This document shows, one piece after another, positions 1 through 11,069 of a DNA stretch of 64,000 nt. The notes below the pieces were generated by a model. That model made no database searches, was not told the DNA's origin, and worked only from the letters and a program-made list of their open reading frames with translations. The first letter of the stretch is position 1, and the number at the start of each line of letters is the position of its first letter. Source of the DNA: Clitopilus passeckerianus (Eukaryota; Basidiomycota; Agaricomycetes; Agaricales; Entolomataceae); the NCBI GenBank assembly GCA_944990035.1, contig CALYLX010000126.1, positions 1,302,001 through 1,366,000 of the forward strand, read 5' to 3'. The translations under genes were made by a program, and so were the position numbers.

Positions 1-752
1 TTCAGAATTCCGCTCAAAGTATATCTTGCTAATCCCGTTCTCGCTAAATCTGTGAATCATGGATTTTCGCTTCGATCCATCATGCTCTCACGCGCACCTG
101 GTTCGCTTCTGCTCTTCATTCAAACGATGTGAATTTTTTTGGTTGGTTTTTCAGGGTGCAAAGAAGCCCTCGCTTCACATTTATCATATAATAATAATAG
201 TATCAATTGTCGACAGCGACATATGCAGCGTGGTCACCAAACTAAACCCTCGCCAAACGGCTATTCACTGAGCAGAACTGATAGGCTGTTTGCTGATGTC
301 AATCTGTTGTCAACACCGCCGTGGCGCCGTCCTTCTTAGAGATTCAATCGTCACCAAGTAATGGGCCCAGTTTCGCTCCATGATCATATGTTGAACATCT
401 TTTCTAATGGATCACGATCCTGATGTTTGTCAAATTATGACGAATTGTTGCTACTTTCTTGACTCACTTATCCTCGAAAGATAGGTCCACCGACTTGTGA
501 CCGACCTTCGGTCAATCATGTGTGCAGGAATCCACTCGGAATATAACGTTATTCCAGCGGTGGGCTCTCTTCTATGCACGGCAGAACAGGGGAGGACCTC
601 AGTCATCTGATATATACCACCGCCAGAGTCGTCTGTGCTATCTTAAACCTTGGGTTCATTTCGCCCACATGATGGCGTCCTCAGGGCTTCAAGCATCTCC
701 ATCATTGATATGAAAAAGGTACACAGTGTCCTTATCTCCAAGCCAGATCCTC
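1..752. other. Left-edge region without a recognised gene
   Basis: I see no conserved coding sequence here. The open frames are under 75 codons, overlap one another and match no family I recognise. Bases up to about 750 adjoin the 3' end of the minus-strand NOP2 gene, so part of this is its terminator and 3' UTR. A neighbouring gene may begin beyond the left edge. Confidence 0.5.
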
Positions 753-3088
753 TCAAGCCTTGGCCACTGGTGGCACTTGCGGCTTGTTGCGTGGTGGGGG
801 TCGTAGTCCCTTTTGTTTCATCCGTCGACGTTTAGCCTCTACACCATTCATCAGTCAGTCTACCACCTGAGCAATGCATCAAGAAGCCACAAACCCTCTA
901 GATATGGCCGATCTTCCTCAGGCTCGAACGTGACGACTTCCTCCGTCACCTTCTGCACTCCATCTTCTTCAAGATCCGCTGTCGATGTGATAGGGGCTTC
1001 TTCCTCTTCCTTGTCGGCCGAGCCTTCCTTGGTCCTCTTCCCGATCTTGAACTTTGCGACATAGAACCCATCCATGTTGTGCACATGTGGGTAGAATCTT
1101 CTCGTCAACTTCACAGATGGGTGGAACGTCTTGCCCCGGTACTGCGTAAACCCTTCCCTTCCAAACGCAAGACCAGTGTCGACCACCTTCACATTCGGTC
1201 GTTTCCGCAGAGCATAATCCACAACGGATTCATTTTCGTCCACGGTGACCGAACACGTCGAGTAGACGAGGTAACCGCCGGTTTTGGAGTTGGCATTGAC
1301 GCTGTCAATTGCGCAGAGGATGAGCTGCTTTTGGAGGTGAGCGAGGAGGGTAAAGTCACGTTCAGACTATAGCGTTCGTTAGCACGGGCTGTGATGTTAC
1401 TGCATGTACAAACTGACCTTGTTAATCTTGACGCTCTGATCCTTGCTAATGACACCCGTTCCGCTGCACGGTGCATCCAGGAGCACCCTGTCGAAACCAC
1501 CCATCACCTTCGGGAACTCCCTGCCATCATATGAGCACACGACCACATTCTTACATCCTAAACGATGCACATTCGCCGTAAGACTTTTCGTCCTCGCCTT
1601 ATTCGCGTCATTGGCATACACAATACCAGTGTTCTCGAGAAGAGCAGCGATATGTGTTGACTTGCCACCAGGGGCAGATGCCATATCCAGAATCCGCTCG
1701 TGAGGTTGTGGTTGGAGGGCAATGACAGGCAGGAAGGACGAGGCAGCTTGAAGCATGTAATGTCCAGCTAGATACTCAGGGGTGGCACCTATTGGGACAC
1801 TGCTCTCGAACACTTGCAGACCAACATTTGTCCATTTCCCGATTGGCTCGAGGTTGACGCCTCTATTAACCAGAGTCTGGGCAAGGTCGCGTCTTCGGGT
1901 GCGGAGGGTGTTTGTTCGGATAGTCACTGGGCGGGGTACCTCATTGGCTTCGAAGAATTCGATAGCCTTTTGAAAGTGAGAACGGATATCAGAGAAATGA
2001 GCTCAAATTTTACCTCAGAGACAGGGAACAGATGGAACAGCTTCTCTGCCAGGAATTCATTGTAGCCATAATAACTTCCAATATCAGTTACGAGCTGGGC
2101 AATGTACTCCGATCTTGACCTAGAAGGATATGTCAATATCCAGAATCAAGGCTACCAGACGTGAGATGAACAAACCTCCCAGCCTCAGCGAGTTTATTAA
2201 ACTTGCCCAGTATCCTGACAATCTCCCTGAGCCTCCTCTGCACAACTTGCGGTGACGGACCTCCACTCTCCTTCTCCTGTTTGGCCTCTTCGGCAGTAGG
2301 AAGCCTGAACGCTTCCTCATCCTCATCCGCATCCATATCGACATCGAGGTTATCCTCGTCCTCGGGTTGAGCAGCAGCCTGAAGCTCCTCCATGTCTTGC
2401 TCAGCTTCTGCAGCAGCCAGTGCATCAAGTGCCTTTGAACGAGCTTCCATGTTGGCCATGGTGGTGGGCTCATCCTCATCCTCGTCTGAGTCGCACTCGT
2501 CCGAGCCTGCGAGGGCTTTTGAGGGTTTTCTTTTGAAGGTGGGTTCTTCATCTTCGTCTGAGTCAAAGTCGAACTCTTGGGCATCTCCACGGGGTATAGA
2601 GTCTCTGTAGTTCACTAGATTGAGCAGATGTTGTTGCATGAATCGGGGTTAACTCACTCCTCGTCTTCGATTTCAAGGTCATCCAGATTCCCAGTAAATC
2701 CTACTACTTCGTCACTTAGATAGCGTTAGTATGTATTGAACAGAATAAACGATGACTATACTTACTCCTCTACTTCACCAGAACCAGATTCCACATCTTC
2801 CCACCCGTCTGCAGAATCGTTCTCCTCAACGTCTTCCATTTCGAATTCATCCTCGAGTGTTTCCGCAGCTTTAAATTTCTTCGTCGGGGCAGCCTTGGAT
2901 TTTGTTTGCTGAGACTGAACCTTGCCCTTTTGTAGCCCTTCGACTTTTTTCGACTTTTTGGCGATCCTTCTAATTGGTGCACCGTCGGCCTCCAGGTCAT
3001 CATCTACTGCTTTTCGCTTCCCAGCCTTCTTATGAAACTCCTCCAGAGGTGCTGGGTTTCCTTGCTTGTTTTTGGCTCGACGACCCAT
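753..3088 (-). CDS. NOP2: NOP2/NSUN1-type 25S rRNA (cytosine-5) methyltransferase
   Basis: This nucleolar enzyme methylates a cytosine of large-subunit rRNA and is needed for 60S ribosome assembly. The N-terminus (3088 leftward) is a basic then very acidic tail, with Asp/Glu-rich blocks at about 2480-2830, typical of nucleolar NOP2. The methyltransferase core follows. It contains the SAM-binding segment [11 protein letters not shown], the motif DAPCSGTG and the catalytic YSTCS motif, so both conserved cysteines are present. The reading frame is interrupted by several short introns. A short last exon (838-753) is easy to miss: splicing at about 894/838 gives [18 protein letters not shown], the conserved basic NOP2 C-terminus. 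Without this splice the frame ends at 860 with an unrelated tail. The start codon is followed by [12 protein letters not shown], a typical NOP2 opening. Identity is secure; some internal exon ends are approximate. Confidence 0.93.
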
Positions 3089-3246
3089 GAGTAGACGAAA
3101 CTGGTTTTTTTTGGTTTGCAGTGGGGCAAGGACTTCAGTGAAAAGTTTTGATCGCCAAGTTTATTTGATTTGTAGTACGCATTACTATATTTGGAAATAT
3201 GTATCTATGGAAGTCCGGATACAGATTCGGAAACTCATGCAAGTCT

Positions 3247-4026
3247 TCAGCCAATCCTTAGCCCAAGACCAAAGCCGGCAATGAAGGATGCACGAGCTTG
3301 GAAGTCAGCCGTCAAGAAGTTGACGACTGCGTTGAAGAGGCCAACGATTGTGGGTGCCCGATCGTTGCCGAACTCGTCCTTGGTGTAGAATGCACGCCGG
3401 TACATGCCATTCATCTTGCCGTAGTCGACACGGATGAGGGACAGAGACCTGAAGTACTACAAAACCGTGAGATTCGGGGCAATGCATGGGTCGACGGAAT
3501 GAAAATACCTGAAGAAGCACAAAGACACCACCAAGAACGAATGCCACCGCTTTTGCTCCCTTCTTGACGAATACTCCCGAGCAGATACCGGCAACAACAC
3601 CAAAGGTAAGGTCGGTCTTATTCACAGATGACTCTGGTGGAGGAGGATATGTTGAATCAGCAGGAGGGACGTAGGATTTGCGAAGGTGGTCGTCCTCGAT
3701 CTTGATGGGTTTCTGACCATGGCCTGCGGCGTAAACAAAGGTCACCTCTAGGAATTCTTACGTTGTGCAATCGCCAAACCTTCGCAGTACACCTTGGGGG
3801 CTATTGCCATTGAAATACCAAGACCCAACCCTGCTGTACCAGCCACCTTGAACAAGTTCCTCGTCGAGCCCCAGGTACCACTGTTCCTCCCAATAGAATG
3901 CCTAGCAAAAGGCTTCACCAGCCCGCTTGCAATTGACCTTGGTTGCATAAATGTTGAAGCATTCCGAAATACTAATTTCTGGATCCCTGATAATTGTGGA
4001 ATAAATAATCTTGAAAATGCAGACAT
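3247..4026 (-). CDS. FUN14 family mitochondrial outer membrane protein
   Basis: This is a FUN14-domain protein, a family of small mitochondrial membrane proteins that includes the animal mitophagy receptor FUNDC1. The N-terminus from 4026 is rich in Arg, Ser and Phe without acidic residues, as in a mitochondrial targeting signal. The conserved region includes DLTFGVVAGICSGVFVKKG, the FUN14 glycine-rich helix, then a second hydrophobic segment (AVAFVLGGVFVLLQ). After an intron near 3458-3510 the last exon gives YFRSLSLIRVDYGKMNG and ends with ADFQARASFIAGFGLGLRIG, matching the family's C-terminal helix. At least two introns are present, near 3680-3760 and 3458-3510. It lies about 160 bases upstream of NOP2 on the same strand. 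Whether it acts in mitophagy in this fungus is not shown by the sequence. Confidence 0.88.
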
Positions 4027-4137
4027 GGTGGTGGTTTGTGGATGGGTTGAATGAGGATGACATCATCACCATTGATTCAGGTGTACAGTACGCTACCGAG
4101 GTCTAGCCATAAAAATGAAAATAAAATAGTCCATAAC

Positions 4138-5770
4138 CTAATAGTTCAATGCGCCATACCCCGGAGGCCTCTGGGGAAGTCCAATCATTGGTGCCAATGC
4201 AGGAGAAAGGTGCAAAGGTGCATATACTCCGTTACTTTGCGGTGGTGTTGGGGCCCATCCCCCAGACGATGCCAACCTAGGAGAAGGTCTCCTTGCAGGC
4301 GAAGCCACCAGCGACATAGGCAATTGTGAAATACGGACTCCAGGGCTTGCAACCCGCGACCGTACCGTCGGAGCCGGACTGGGAGACCTTCTCGGCGTGA
4401 ATTCCATTGGTGGTTGTGGCGCGGGAAGCGTGTCATTCCTGCGGGAGGGCGATAGGTTCTGAAGAAGAGGTCGAGGGCTGGATGGCAGACCTTGGGCCTG
4501 GGCGGATGAGGGTGGGCTCAAAGTGCTTCCGGAGTGAACAGATATCGAATCCTCGGACAATAACGGGGATCGTTGTCGAGAGAGTGGGTCCATGAATGGA
4601 TTGGCCAGGAGCGCCATTGGCGAGGGAGCTAACTGTGGGCTGGCCATGAACGGACGGGGTGGCATCCCGCGGTCAGACCCCGCAGAGTAGGAGTGGGTGT
4701 GATATGGCAACCCGTACTGAGCAACTAGTTGCGTCCCCATAAACGGCTGTGGTTGAGGCATCCCGGGAGAGGACGACCCCGTAGGGGGGGAATGCGAATG
4801 GTAGGACTGGAAAGAGGGGGGTTTTCCGGTCCTGAAGGAGCTCATCTCTCGGTTTCCATCGGGCCCTACGACAGAGATGGGTGGTTTTTCTCGAGCACTT
4901 ATGATAGAAGGGGTGTAGTTTTGGATGAACGAAGAACCGGCCGATCCGGTGCTCGACCGTTTGGCACTTGCAGCGTTCATAAGCCCTGTCTGCGAGTTGA
5001 CTGAAGTACGGTTGGGCTTCTCGTTGACAGGGTACGTTGTCGGGAAGAACGCCTCCAGATCATCCAATTGAGTCAAAGGCTTCGGAACATGGTGCATTAT
5101 CACCAGAACAAAAACATAAACACCGACTTTGAGGGGCGGTTAGGTATGAAGGATTTAAGTCGTGACAAAAGCAAGCACGTACGGACGCTTGGAACCATCC
5201 AGCCAGCGTTTTGCAAAGCGGCAAGAAACGTACGACATGTCGACTGAAGCCCTACCTTACGGCAAGGAAGTGTTTCAAGTGCAAATACTACCGATCCGCC
5301 TGCATTGACAGTTTGATACGGATGATCATAGAAACGGCGAGTTTAGCATACCTGTTTCCAGCAAGATAACTAGAGCCGCTCTAGCCACGTCCACCCACAG
5401 ACGAAATTGCACGACGATCCTGCACTTCTGTCAGTGATTGCTACTCTGTCAAGTCGAGAGGCTTACATTAGGTAGAGGAAGATCGCAGTAAAAACGTGTG
5501 ATCCAACGATAGCAATCACAATCACTCCTAGGAAGGAGAAGGTGAGAAAATATAACTTCGAGCCAAGGGACCACACACGTTGCTGAACGCTGTATTCAAG
5601 CCATTCCTTGATTATGAGAAAAACAAAAAGAGATGACAATGCAAGGGCCAGCACAGCTGAAAAGCCTGGGAGTAACTGAGTTCGTTAGCCACTCTCCCAG
5701 TTCCAGCAAGCGACATACCAAGAAGAACAATTCGTGCCTTCCTAAAAACGACCCAAGCGTTTGAAACCAT
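4138..5770 (-). CDS. MARVEL-like four-helix membrane protein with long proline/serine-rich tail (copy 1)
   Basis: I reconstruct it from an ATG at 5770 through introns at about 5718-5668, 5465-5420, 5350-5300 and 5180-5122. The short first exon codes for about 17 residues ending IVLL. There are four hydrophobic segments: around FSAVLALALSSLFVFLII, FLTFSFLGVIVIAIVGSHVF, VDVARAALVILLETGGSVVF, and VPSVLGVYVFVLVIM. A tail of about 310 residues follows, rich in Pro, Ser and Gln and probably disordered and cytoplasmic. The layout, the short first exon and the intron positions match the two copies at 7219-8527 and 8794-10335, so the three appear to be tandem paralogues. MARVEL proteins usually act at membrane contact or trafficking sites; the family call rests on topology and similarity among copies, not on a full domain match. 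Function is unknown. Confidence 0.7.
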
Positions 5771-6351
5771 ATTTCACGAACCAGTCACGAAGTCGAAAGA
5801 ACGAAAATAAGAAGCAACGAAACAAATAAAAGAGTGAAGCCGCCTAGACCCTGTAGGTCGGACTCGGACTGACCAGTCAAGAAGAGAAGATTCAGAGGGG
5901 GAAAGGGTGAATTGAACACATGATTGATACACAATCTTTATGCCAGTTCCCGAACGTCAGAGAGAAATGTATATGTCATTGTAATCATGACAACTGGTGG
6001 AATGGGGCACTGAATGTCATCACAGCTCAGAGAGCTGTGGCTTGGCTTATACTGACTGAGAATAGCTGTCAGATCAGTGATGTCCAGCCAATGTCCGGAA
6101 CATATGTGAGGGGTACCAAGCTAGCAAACAGGAAGCAGGAAGCAGCAGGCCTGTTCGAAGAATACCTAGGGAGCCTGGAAACCCATCGAGCAGAGCTCAA
6201 TGCAGCTATGTGGATCTTCGTCGCGGTATTGGTATGAGACTAAAAATAGTAATAATCAACCCGAGCTCGCCACAACTTTATCATGAACGACCAGGGTCCC
6301 TACACGTTGCCTCCCTCCTGCCAATCAGCATACTGGGTCTTACACTGACGG
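5771..6351. promoter_or_regulatory. Divergent intergenic region between a MARVEL-like gene and the proton channel gene
   Basis: About 580 bases separate the divergent start codons at 5770 (minus) and 6352 (plus), so both promoters should lie here. A plus-strand open frame of 105 codons at 5920-6237 matches nothing I know and lacks a clear splice context, so I do not call it a gene. I see no obvious TATA box or repeated operator-like motif. Confidence 0.45.
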
Positions 6352-7116
6352 ATGTCAGAGCAACAACTGCTTCTTCCCCGTACGACGGAAGATAATCCGA
6401 TTATCAATGCAGACTCTGGTAGCTCTAAACGGGAGAAAGCAGTGCAGCTTCTCGAAAGCAAGAAGACCCACCTGACGGTCATTGCATTGGTACGATTTCT
6501 ACGCCTCTTCGTGTTATCTTAACTCACACGAAGTTCCTCCTCAGATTACGATTGATGCTGTTTGCGTGCTTGCAGACCTAGTTTCCACTGTCCTCTCACC
6601 AGACTGCACCCCACCAGATGAGCTTCCAACATGGCTTGAAGTGCTCTCCCATATATCCCTTGTCATCACGTCACTATTCATGTTTGAAATACCTATAACA
6701 CTCTGGGCGTTCGGCGCGAAATACTACGTTCCCTTCTGGTCTAAATCAGTGACACATGCTGGTCTCCATCTTTTTGACGCGTTGATTATCTTGACCACAT
6801 TTGTGCTGGAGGTGGTGCTCAAGGGAAGAGAAAGAGAAGTTGCAGGCTTGCTTATCATCCTACGATTGTGGCGGCTTGTCAAACTGGTTGGAGGTTAGTC
6901 TTCTACCTTTCTAGTCTAACTTTTTGTGACCTCATGATTTGTACACTCCTAGGCGTCGCAGTTGGTGCCGGCGAACTGACTGAAGAGCAAGCCAAGGAGC
7001 TTGAGGAAATCAGGCATGGGCTAAATCGTACAACACAGGAGCGGGACAACCTCCGCAGTGACAATCAACGACTACGACAGCGTCTCGTCCAGCTCGAGCG
7101 TGACGCCTCGTATTAA
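6352..7116 (+). CDS. Voltage-gated proton channel (Hv1-type voltage-sensor domain protein)
   Basis: Three exons (6352-6489, 6545-6893, 6953-7116) join cleanly into 216 codons. The product is a four-helix voltage-sensor domain without a pore, as in Hv1 channels, which let protons leave the cell when the membrane depolarises. S1 contains ITIDAVCVLADLV, with the aspartate at the position of the human selectivity residue Asp112. S3 contains HLFDALIILTTFVLEVV with its conserved Asp. S4 reads ILRLWRLVKLVGG, keeping the RLWR signature, but the third gating arginine is lysine. The C-terminus from about residue 168 is a coiled coil (EELEEIRHGLNRTTQERDNL and on), which dimerises Hv1 channels. The length fits fungal Hv channels. 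It is transcribed opposite to the MARVEL-like genes on both sides and converges with the next one, with about 100 bases between stop codons. Confidence 0.92.
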
Positions 7117-7218
7117 CGAGTTTACGAGATATTATACAGACATTGTATGTACATATGTGTCAAACTAACTGAATATAATATAAGGACATTGTCCGCGCTC
7201 AGCGCTACGTGAAGGTTA

Positions 7219-8527
7219 TCATCTATATGTCATTGGTAACGAACGTCGGGAATCAGGTCGCATCGTAGCAAACTTGCTGTAAATAGGTGCGCTGGGATCT
7301 GCGCGAACCCATTCCGAGCGGTCGGGAAGAGGTATCGGGGCATCTGCATTCGTCACACGTGCCGGGAACGAGTCCACAGACATCGAAAGTGAGGTTTGTG
7401 AACCGGATTGGGCGTGATGGGCATGTGTTGGCCGGACGTAACCACCATATGCTTCAGCAGACTCGCTGCGAAAGTGTACTCTTGGCGGAGGTGGTGGGAT
7501 AGGCGTGGTTCTGGGCTTGGGCGCAGGTGTGGTCCTGGGGGTAGGAAGCTTGAAAGGAGCGTCACGCCCACGCCGGATCTGATTTTGAGTGGTAGGTGCC
7601 CACGGGGCAACATCCTTTTCGTGGTTGGGTTTTTGTGATTCAATGTCTCGGCTGGAATCTAGGCTGATCGTAGAACCATTGTTCGCAAGCGCCTGTGTTA
7701 GATAGCTTCTTGAGCACATAGAGGAGGACCAGACGTCGGGCTCTCGGTCGCTTCGAGAAGCTGTAAGGACGATTACAGAGAGGCAGTGAACCGCGACTAA
7801 AGAGAAGGATCAGTATCACAAGCAAGGAATGGGATTGGAAGCAAACTCACAAACAGCAGCACCCATCCATCCCACCGTCAAGAGCAAGACGATAGATGTA
7901 CATTGACCTGGCATCACTATTAGATTTCAATCAGTTTTTTGAAGGACCAACAGCAATAGTTGAAGCTTACCATCCCACTTGCAGATGGTGGCTGCTTGTG
8001 CAGTCGCGCCAATAGAGGTACCTAATCAGGGTTCATCAATTCGAAGAAACCTTGAAGACTTGGGTGGCTGCTCTTACCCATTTCCAAGCAAGCTAAAATG
8101 GCTGAAAATACGCACTCTACCCACAGAGGGAAGAGGTGCCTTTCCGGCGCGGCGAAATCGGCGACACCACTTCGTCAAGCAATTTCCGACTTAGTGCCAG
8201 CATTTAAGCCAAATAATGACTTCCACTCACAGCCCCACGAAAATAAATGTCAGGATGGCATTGATAAAGAATAGAACCGTTGTTATTGTCACTAATAAAA
8301 CGGGTCAGCATGGCAAGGTTTTAGCAAGGCTTTCTTCATTCACCATTGAGACCAGCACTTGTAGATGCGTTGACATTCCAAATTGCAAAAACTATCATAA
8401 ACACGCTCAGGATAATTAGAAATGCTGAGAAGTTATGAGCCAGGAAACCAGGTATATCCAAGAGCCAAGACGAACCAAGAAACACGAATCGGATGGCCAA
8501 AAGTGGATTTCCCATGGCGGAGAGCAT
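7219..8527 (-). CDS. MARVEL-like four-helix membrane protein with proline-rich tail (copy 2)
   Basis: From ATG 8527 a short exon ending FVFL splices past about 8472-8425 to AFLIILSVFMIVFAIWNV, the first helix. Later exons give TTVLFFINAILTFIFVG (helix 2), LWVECVFSAILACLEMG (helix 3), and TSIVLLLTVGWMGAAV followed by FAVHCLSVIVLTAS (helix 4). The tryptophan-glutamate pair at the start of helix 3 and the small-residue run after it are typical of fungal MARVEL-like proteins. After helix 4 comes DREPDVW, matching DDPDIW in copy 3, and then a proline-rich tail of about 160 residues ending MTYR. I count five or six introns; the exon near 8110-8230 is the least certain. Function is unknown. It converges with the proton channel gene. 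Confidence 0.68.
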
Positions 8528-8793
8528 AGACAGTGATATTCCAAAGAACGGGCAGGTTGAATGAGAGATACAAGAGAATTAGTCGATAGGGCCACCTCTA
8601 TTCGCCACCGGTGACGAGGACCAAGGACTCTTCATTCTCGTCGGCAGACTCTTTTATATGAGATCTATAAAGCATTGCCGATCACACTAGCTTCGACAAA
8701 GAACAATGAACAAGAACAATAAAACGACAAGACGGTTTGGCAGCGGAACAAACAAAACAAAACAGTGATACTATTACACCCAAAAATACATTA

Positions 8794-10335
8794 TTATCGT
8801 TGCAGGCTGGTACTAGTAGAATACTGATGTGTTCGACCGTCCTGCTCTGATCTTCTTCGAGGACCGAGGGGTCTTTCACGAGGTGGTGACGTCCCCGACA
8901 GAGGAATTGACTGGGGCTGGGTATTAGATTTCGGCAGGCCTGGTGGGACAGGTCGTCTCCTTCCGATGCTATCAGCTGGAGGATTCGCTCTGGGCCAACT
9001 GCCCAGAGGTGGAGGGCTTGGCGGTGCAGGCGGGAGCTGAGGCCTATGACCTTCGGGACGCACTGGTTCTAGTGGTGTCAACACAGATTGCACCCCATGC
9101 GCGTAGAACGATGTCCCAAATCCTGGTGGTTCTGATGGTATATGAAGGCCCAGAGATGAATGTGCAGCAAGTCGGCCTGGAGGTGGGAGTGGGCCAGCAG
9201 GTCCCCTCGCGCCAGGTGCAGGAGTTGCATATCCCTCTACTTCATACTCCGATCCTAATCCGAATCGACCTGTGTTATACATCTGTGATGGGACGAGATG
9301 TTTGGGCTTAGGTGCCACTAATGCAGGCATCTTCGGTATAAATCGAGGGACTGAGGGTGTTGGAGGGTTGCTAGGCAGGTTGCGCTGCTGAGTCTTCCAC
9401 GAAAGTTTATGGACGTAACTATGCCAAATATCGGGGTCGTCGTGTTGGTGGGAAAGGGCGGCGAAGGCAAGGAAGGACATGTAGAAGAATACTGTGGGCT
9501 TCGTGATCAGTGGTACTCTGATAGATGCATTGTCAGACGTACATATCACACACATGGCCCAAGAGATTCCCAGCAATACTCTTCCAGAAGTGCATGCATC
9601 GGCCGTCAGCCTTTTGACTAGAAATGAATGAGTTTAATATCTGTTGCCATGCATGATCAGAAAGCAATTCATACATCCCACGACACAACTGCGAGCAGGG
9701 AAGAGAACAGTCAGCGAAGCGGCTGCAGCTGTAGGGCATGGTGGGTGAGTCGAGAGACGATCTTCCGACTATCGCACTCACTGAGGTAGAGCAACCAGAA
9801 TATCCCAATCCATGTACATTCGAACCACACTCTTCCACTAACGCCATGCCGCCATGCGAGTTCCGTAAAGATTCTGTGACTGATATGAGTTTGCGCGAAA
9901 TCAACACTGTTGAGGGCGCTCACACAGCAAATATCACCACCAATCCGAAGCAACCCAGAAATATCAGGTAGAGGTCGACATTCGCTGGAAGAAACGAAGT
10001 GTTTCTAAGGAACCGAATAGAGCAACAGTCGAGAGGGACACTTACAGCTCCAGCCAACGTGGCCATCCTGGGCTAGACTGCGATTCCACACACCCACACT
10101 TGCAATAACCGCACTGAAAATAATAAAGAGGCCTTCGGAGTTTAGCTTGTCAACGACAACGACCTTCCAAGCCTCTAACATCGTACTCACTGAAAACAAG
10201 GTATCGTAGAGTCCTAGGGAGAGCAAACATGCCCGATTCATGCACCCTTGAGGGTGGAGTTTTCGTGAGAGATGCGCCGATAACGACACCACAACAGAAA
10301 GCGAAGCAGAGAAGCACACTGGCGTGAATCCGCAC
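8794..10335 (-). CDS. MARVEL-like four-helix membrane protein with proline-rich tail (copy 3)
   Basis: Exons on the minus strand give helix 1 (GLFIIFSAVIASVGVW, near 10110), helix 2 (LYLIFLGCFGLVVIFAV, near 9940), helix 3 (VWFECTWIGIFWLLYL then TAAASLTVLF, near 9820-9700) and helix 4 (VLLGISWAMC spliced to VFFYMSFLAFAAL, near 9570-9450). HQHDDPDIW follows, then a tail of about 220 residues rich in Pro, Gly and Arg that ends STSLQR. Intron positions parallel those of the two other copies. The 5' end is not settled: the most upstream open frame (to about 10335) encodes a hydrophobic stretch (HASVLLCFAFCCGVVIG) but has no in-frame ATG after its upstream stop. The start may lie in an exon I cannot place, or the gene may be damaged there. 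Confidence 0.62.
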
Positions 10336-10349
10336 GGGACGGCGCTCAA

Positions 10350-11069
10350 GTCGGCAGCAGTGATTGAAATGTCATATCAAGACCTGACCAAGGCAGATGG
10401 GTCCAATCAAATGATGGCCTTGCCCATCCTTGAGGGCAGTGGTCAGCTGGATCGGCCTCGGAGCGGACTGGGGGTCCTGGGCGCTACCACAGATTGTTGA
10501 GTTTTCAGTGCGTGGTGTGGATTTCCGATGGTATAAACATCTTTTCCCTTACTACCATCGAAGGCCGTGTCCACAAGCTTCAGGGTAAAGGCGGAAATGA
10601 ACTTGAGGGAGGGGATATCCAGCTGGGTCGCACCTCAGCAAGCCACGACGTCTCCCGACAATTTCCGGAGAAACCTTCTAGCATCAGAAGGAGAACAACG
10701 ACGCTTGATTATCAGTTCATGCTATTGGTAGATGACCAGGGCGGCGATAGAAGTGAAGCCGGCGTATTGACCTCTGTTTTGCCAGTAAGAACTTTTGTCT
10801 GGGTTGGGGTGCCCCGAGGCATTGAGAAGTAGCAGATCGCAAGTCTTGATACATATGAACCATTTGTATCCGCAAATGATCAAGCCGAAATGTGGAAGGT
10901 GTCCCACGTCTGTGGCGCCGGTGGACTTAGTATGAACTCATAACGACATATAACGTATCGAGAGAATCAGAATGAACTACGTATTCTATACAAAATTATG
11001 CTGAGAAGAAACCAATGTGACCCAGAAGCCCAAGACGGAGATGAATAGGTGAGGACAAAGAACAAATTA
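10350..11069. other. Intergenic region, no recognised gene
   Basis: This 720-base stretch lies between the MARVEL-like copy 3 and the 3' end of the phosphatase-subunit gene. Open frames on both strands (112 codons at 10494-10832 plus; 61 codons at 10722-10907 minus) have no recognisable domain and no convincing splicing. The expected contents are the promoter of copy 3 and the terminator of the next gene. Confidence 0.4.

Noticed and set aside
4407..5004. Plus-strand open frames opposite the MARVEL-like copy 1 tail
   Set aside because: They are the antisense shadow of a Pro/Ser-rich coding exon, which is naturally poor in stop codons on the opposite strand.
5920..6237. 105-codon plus-strand open frame upstream of the proton channel
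   Set aside because: No recognisable domain, no splice context and position inside a divergent promoter region; judged spurious.
10494..10832. 112-codon plus-strand open frame near 10.6 kb
   Set aside because: No family resemblance and no sign of conserved composition; overlapped by an equally plausible minus-strand frame.
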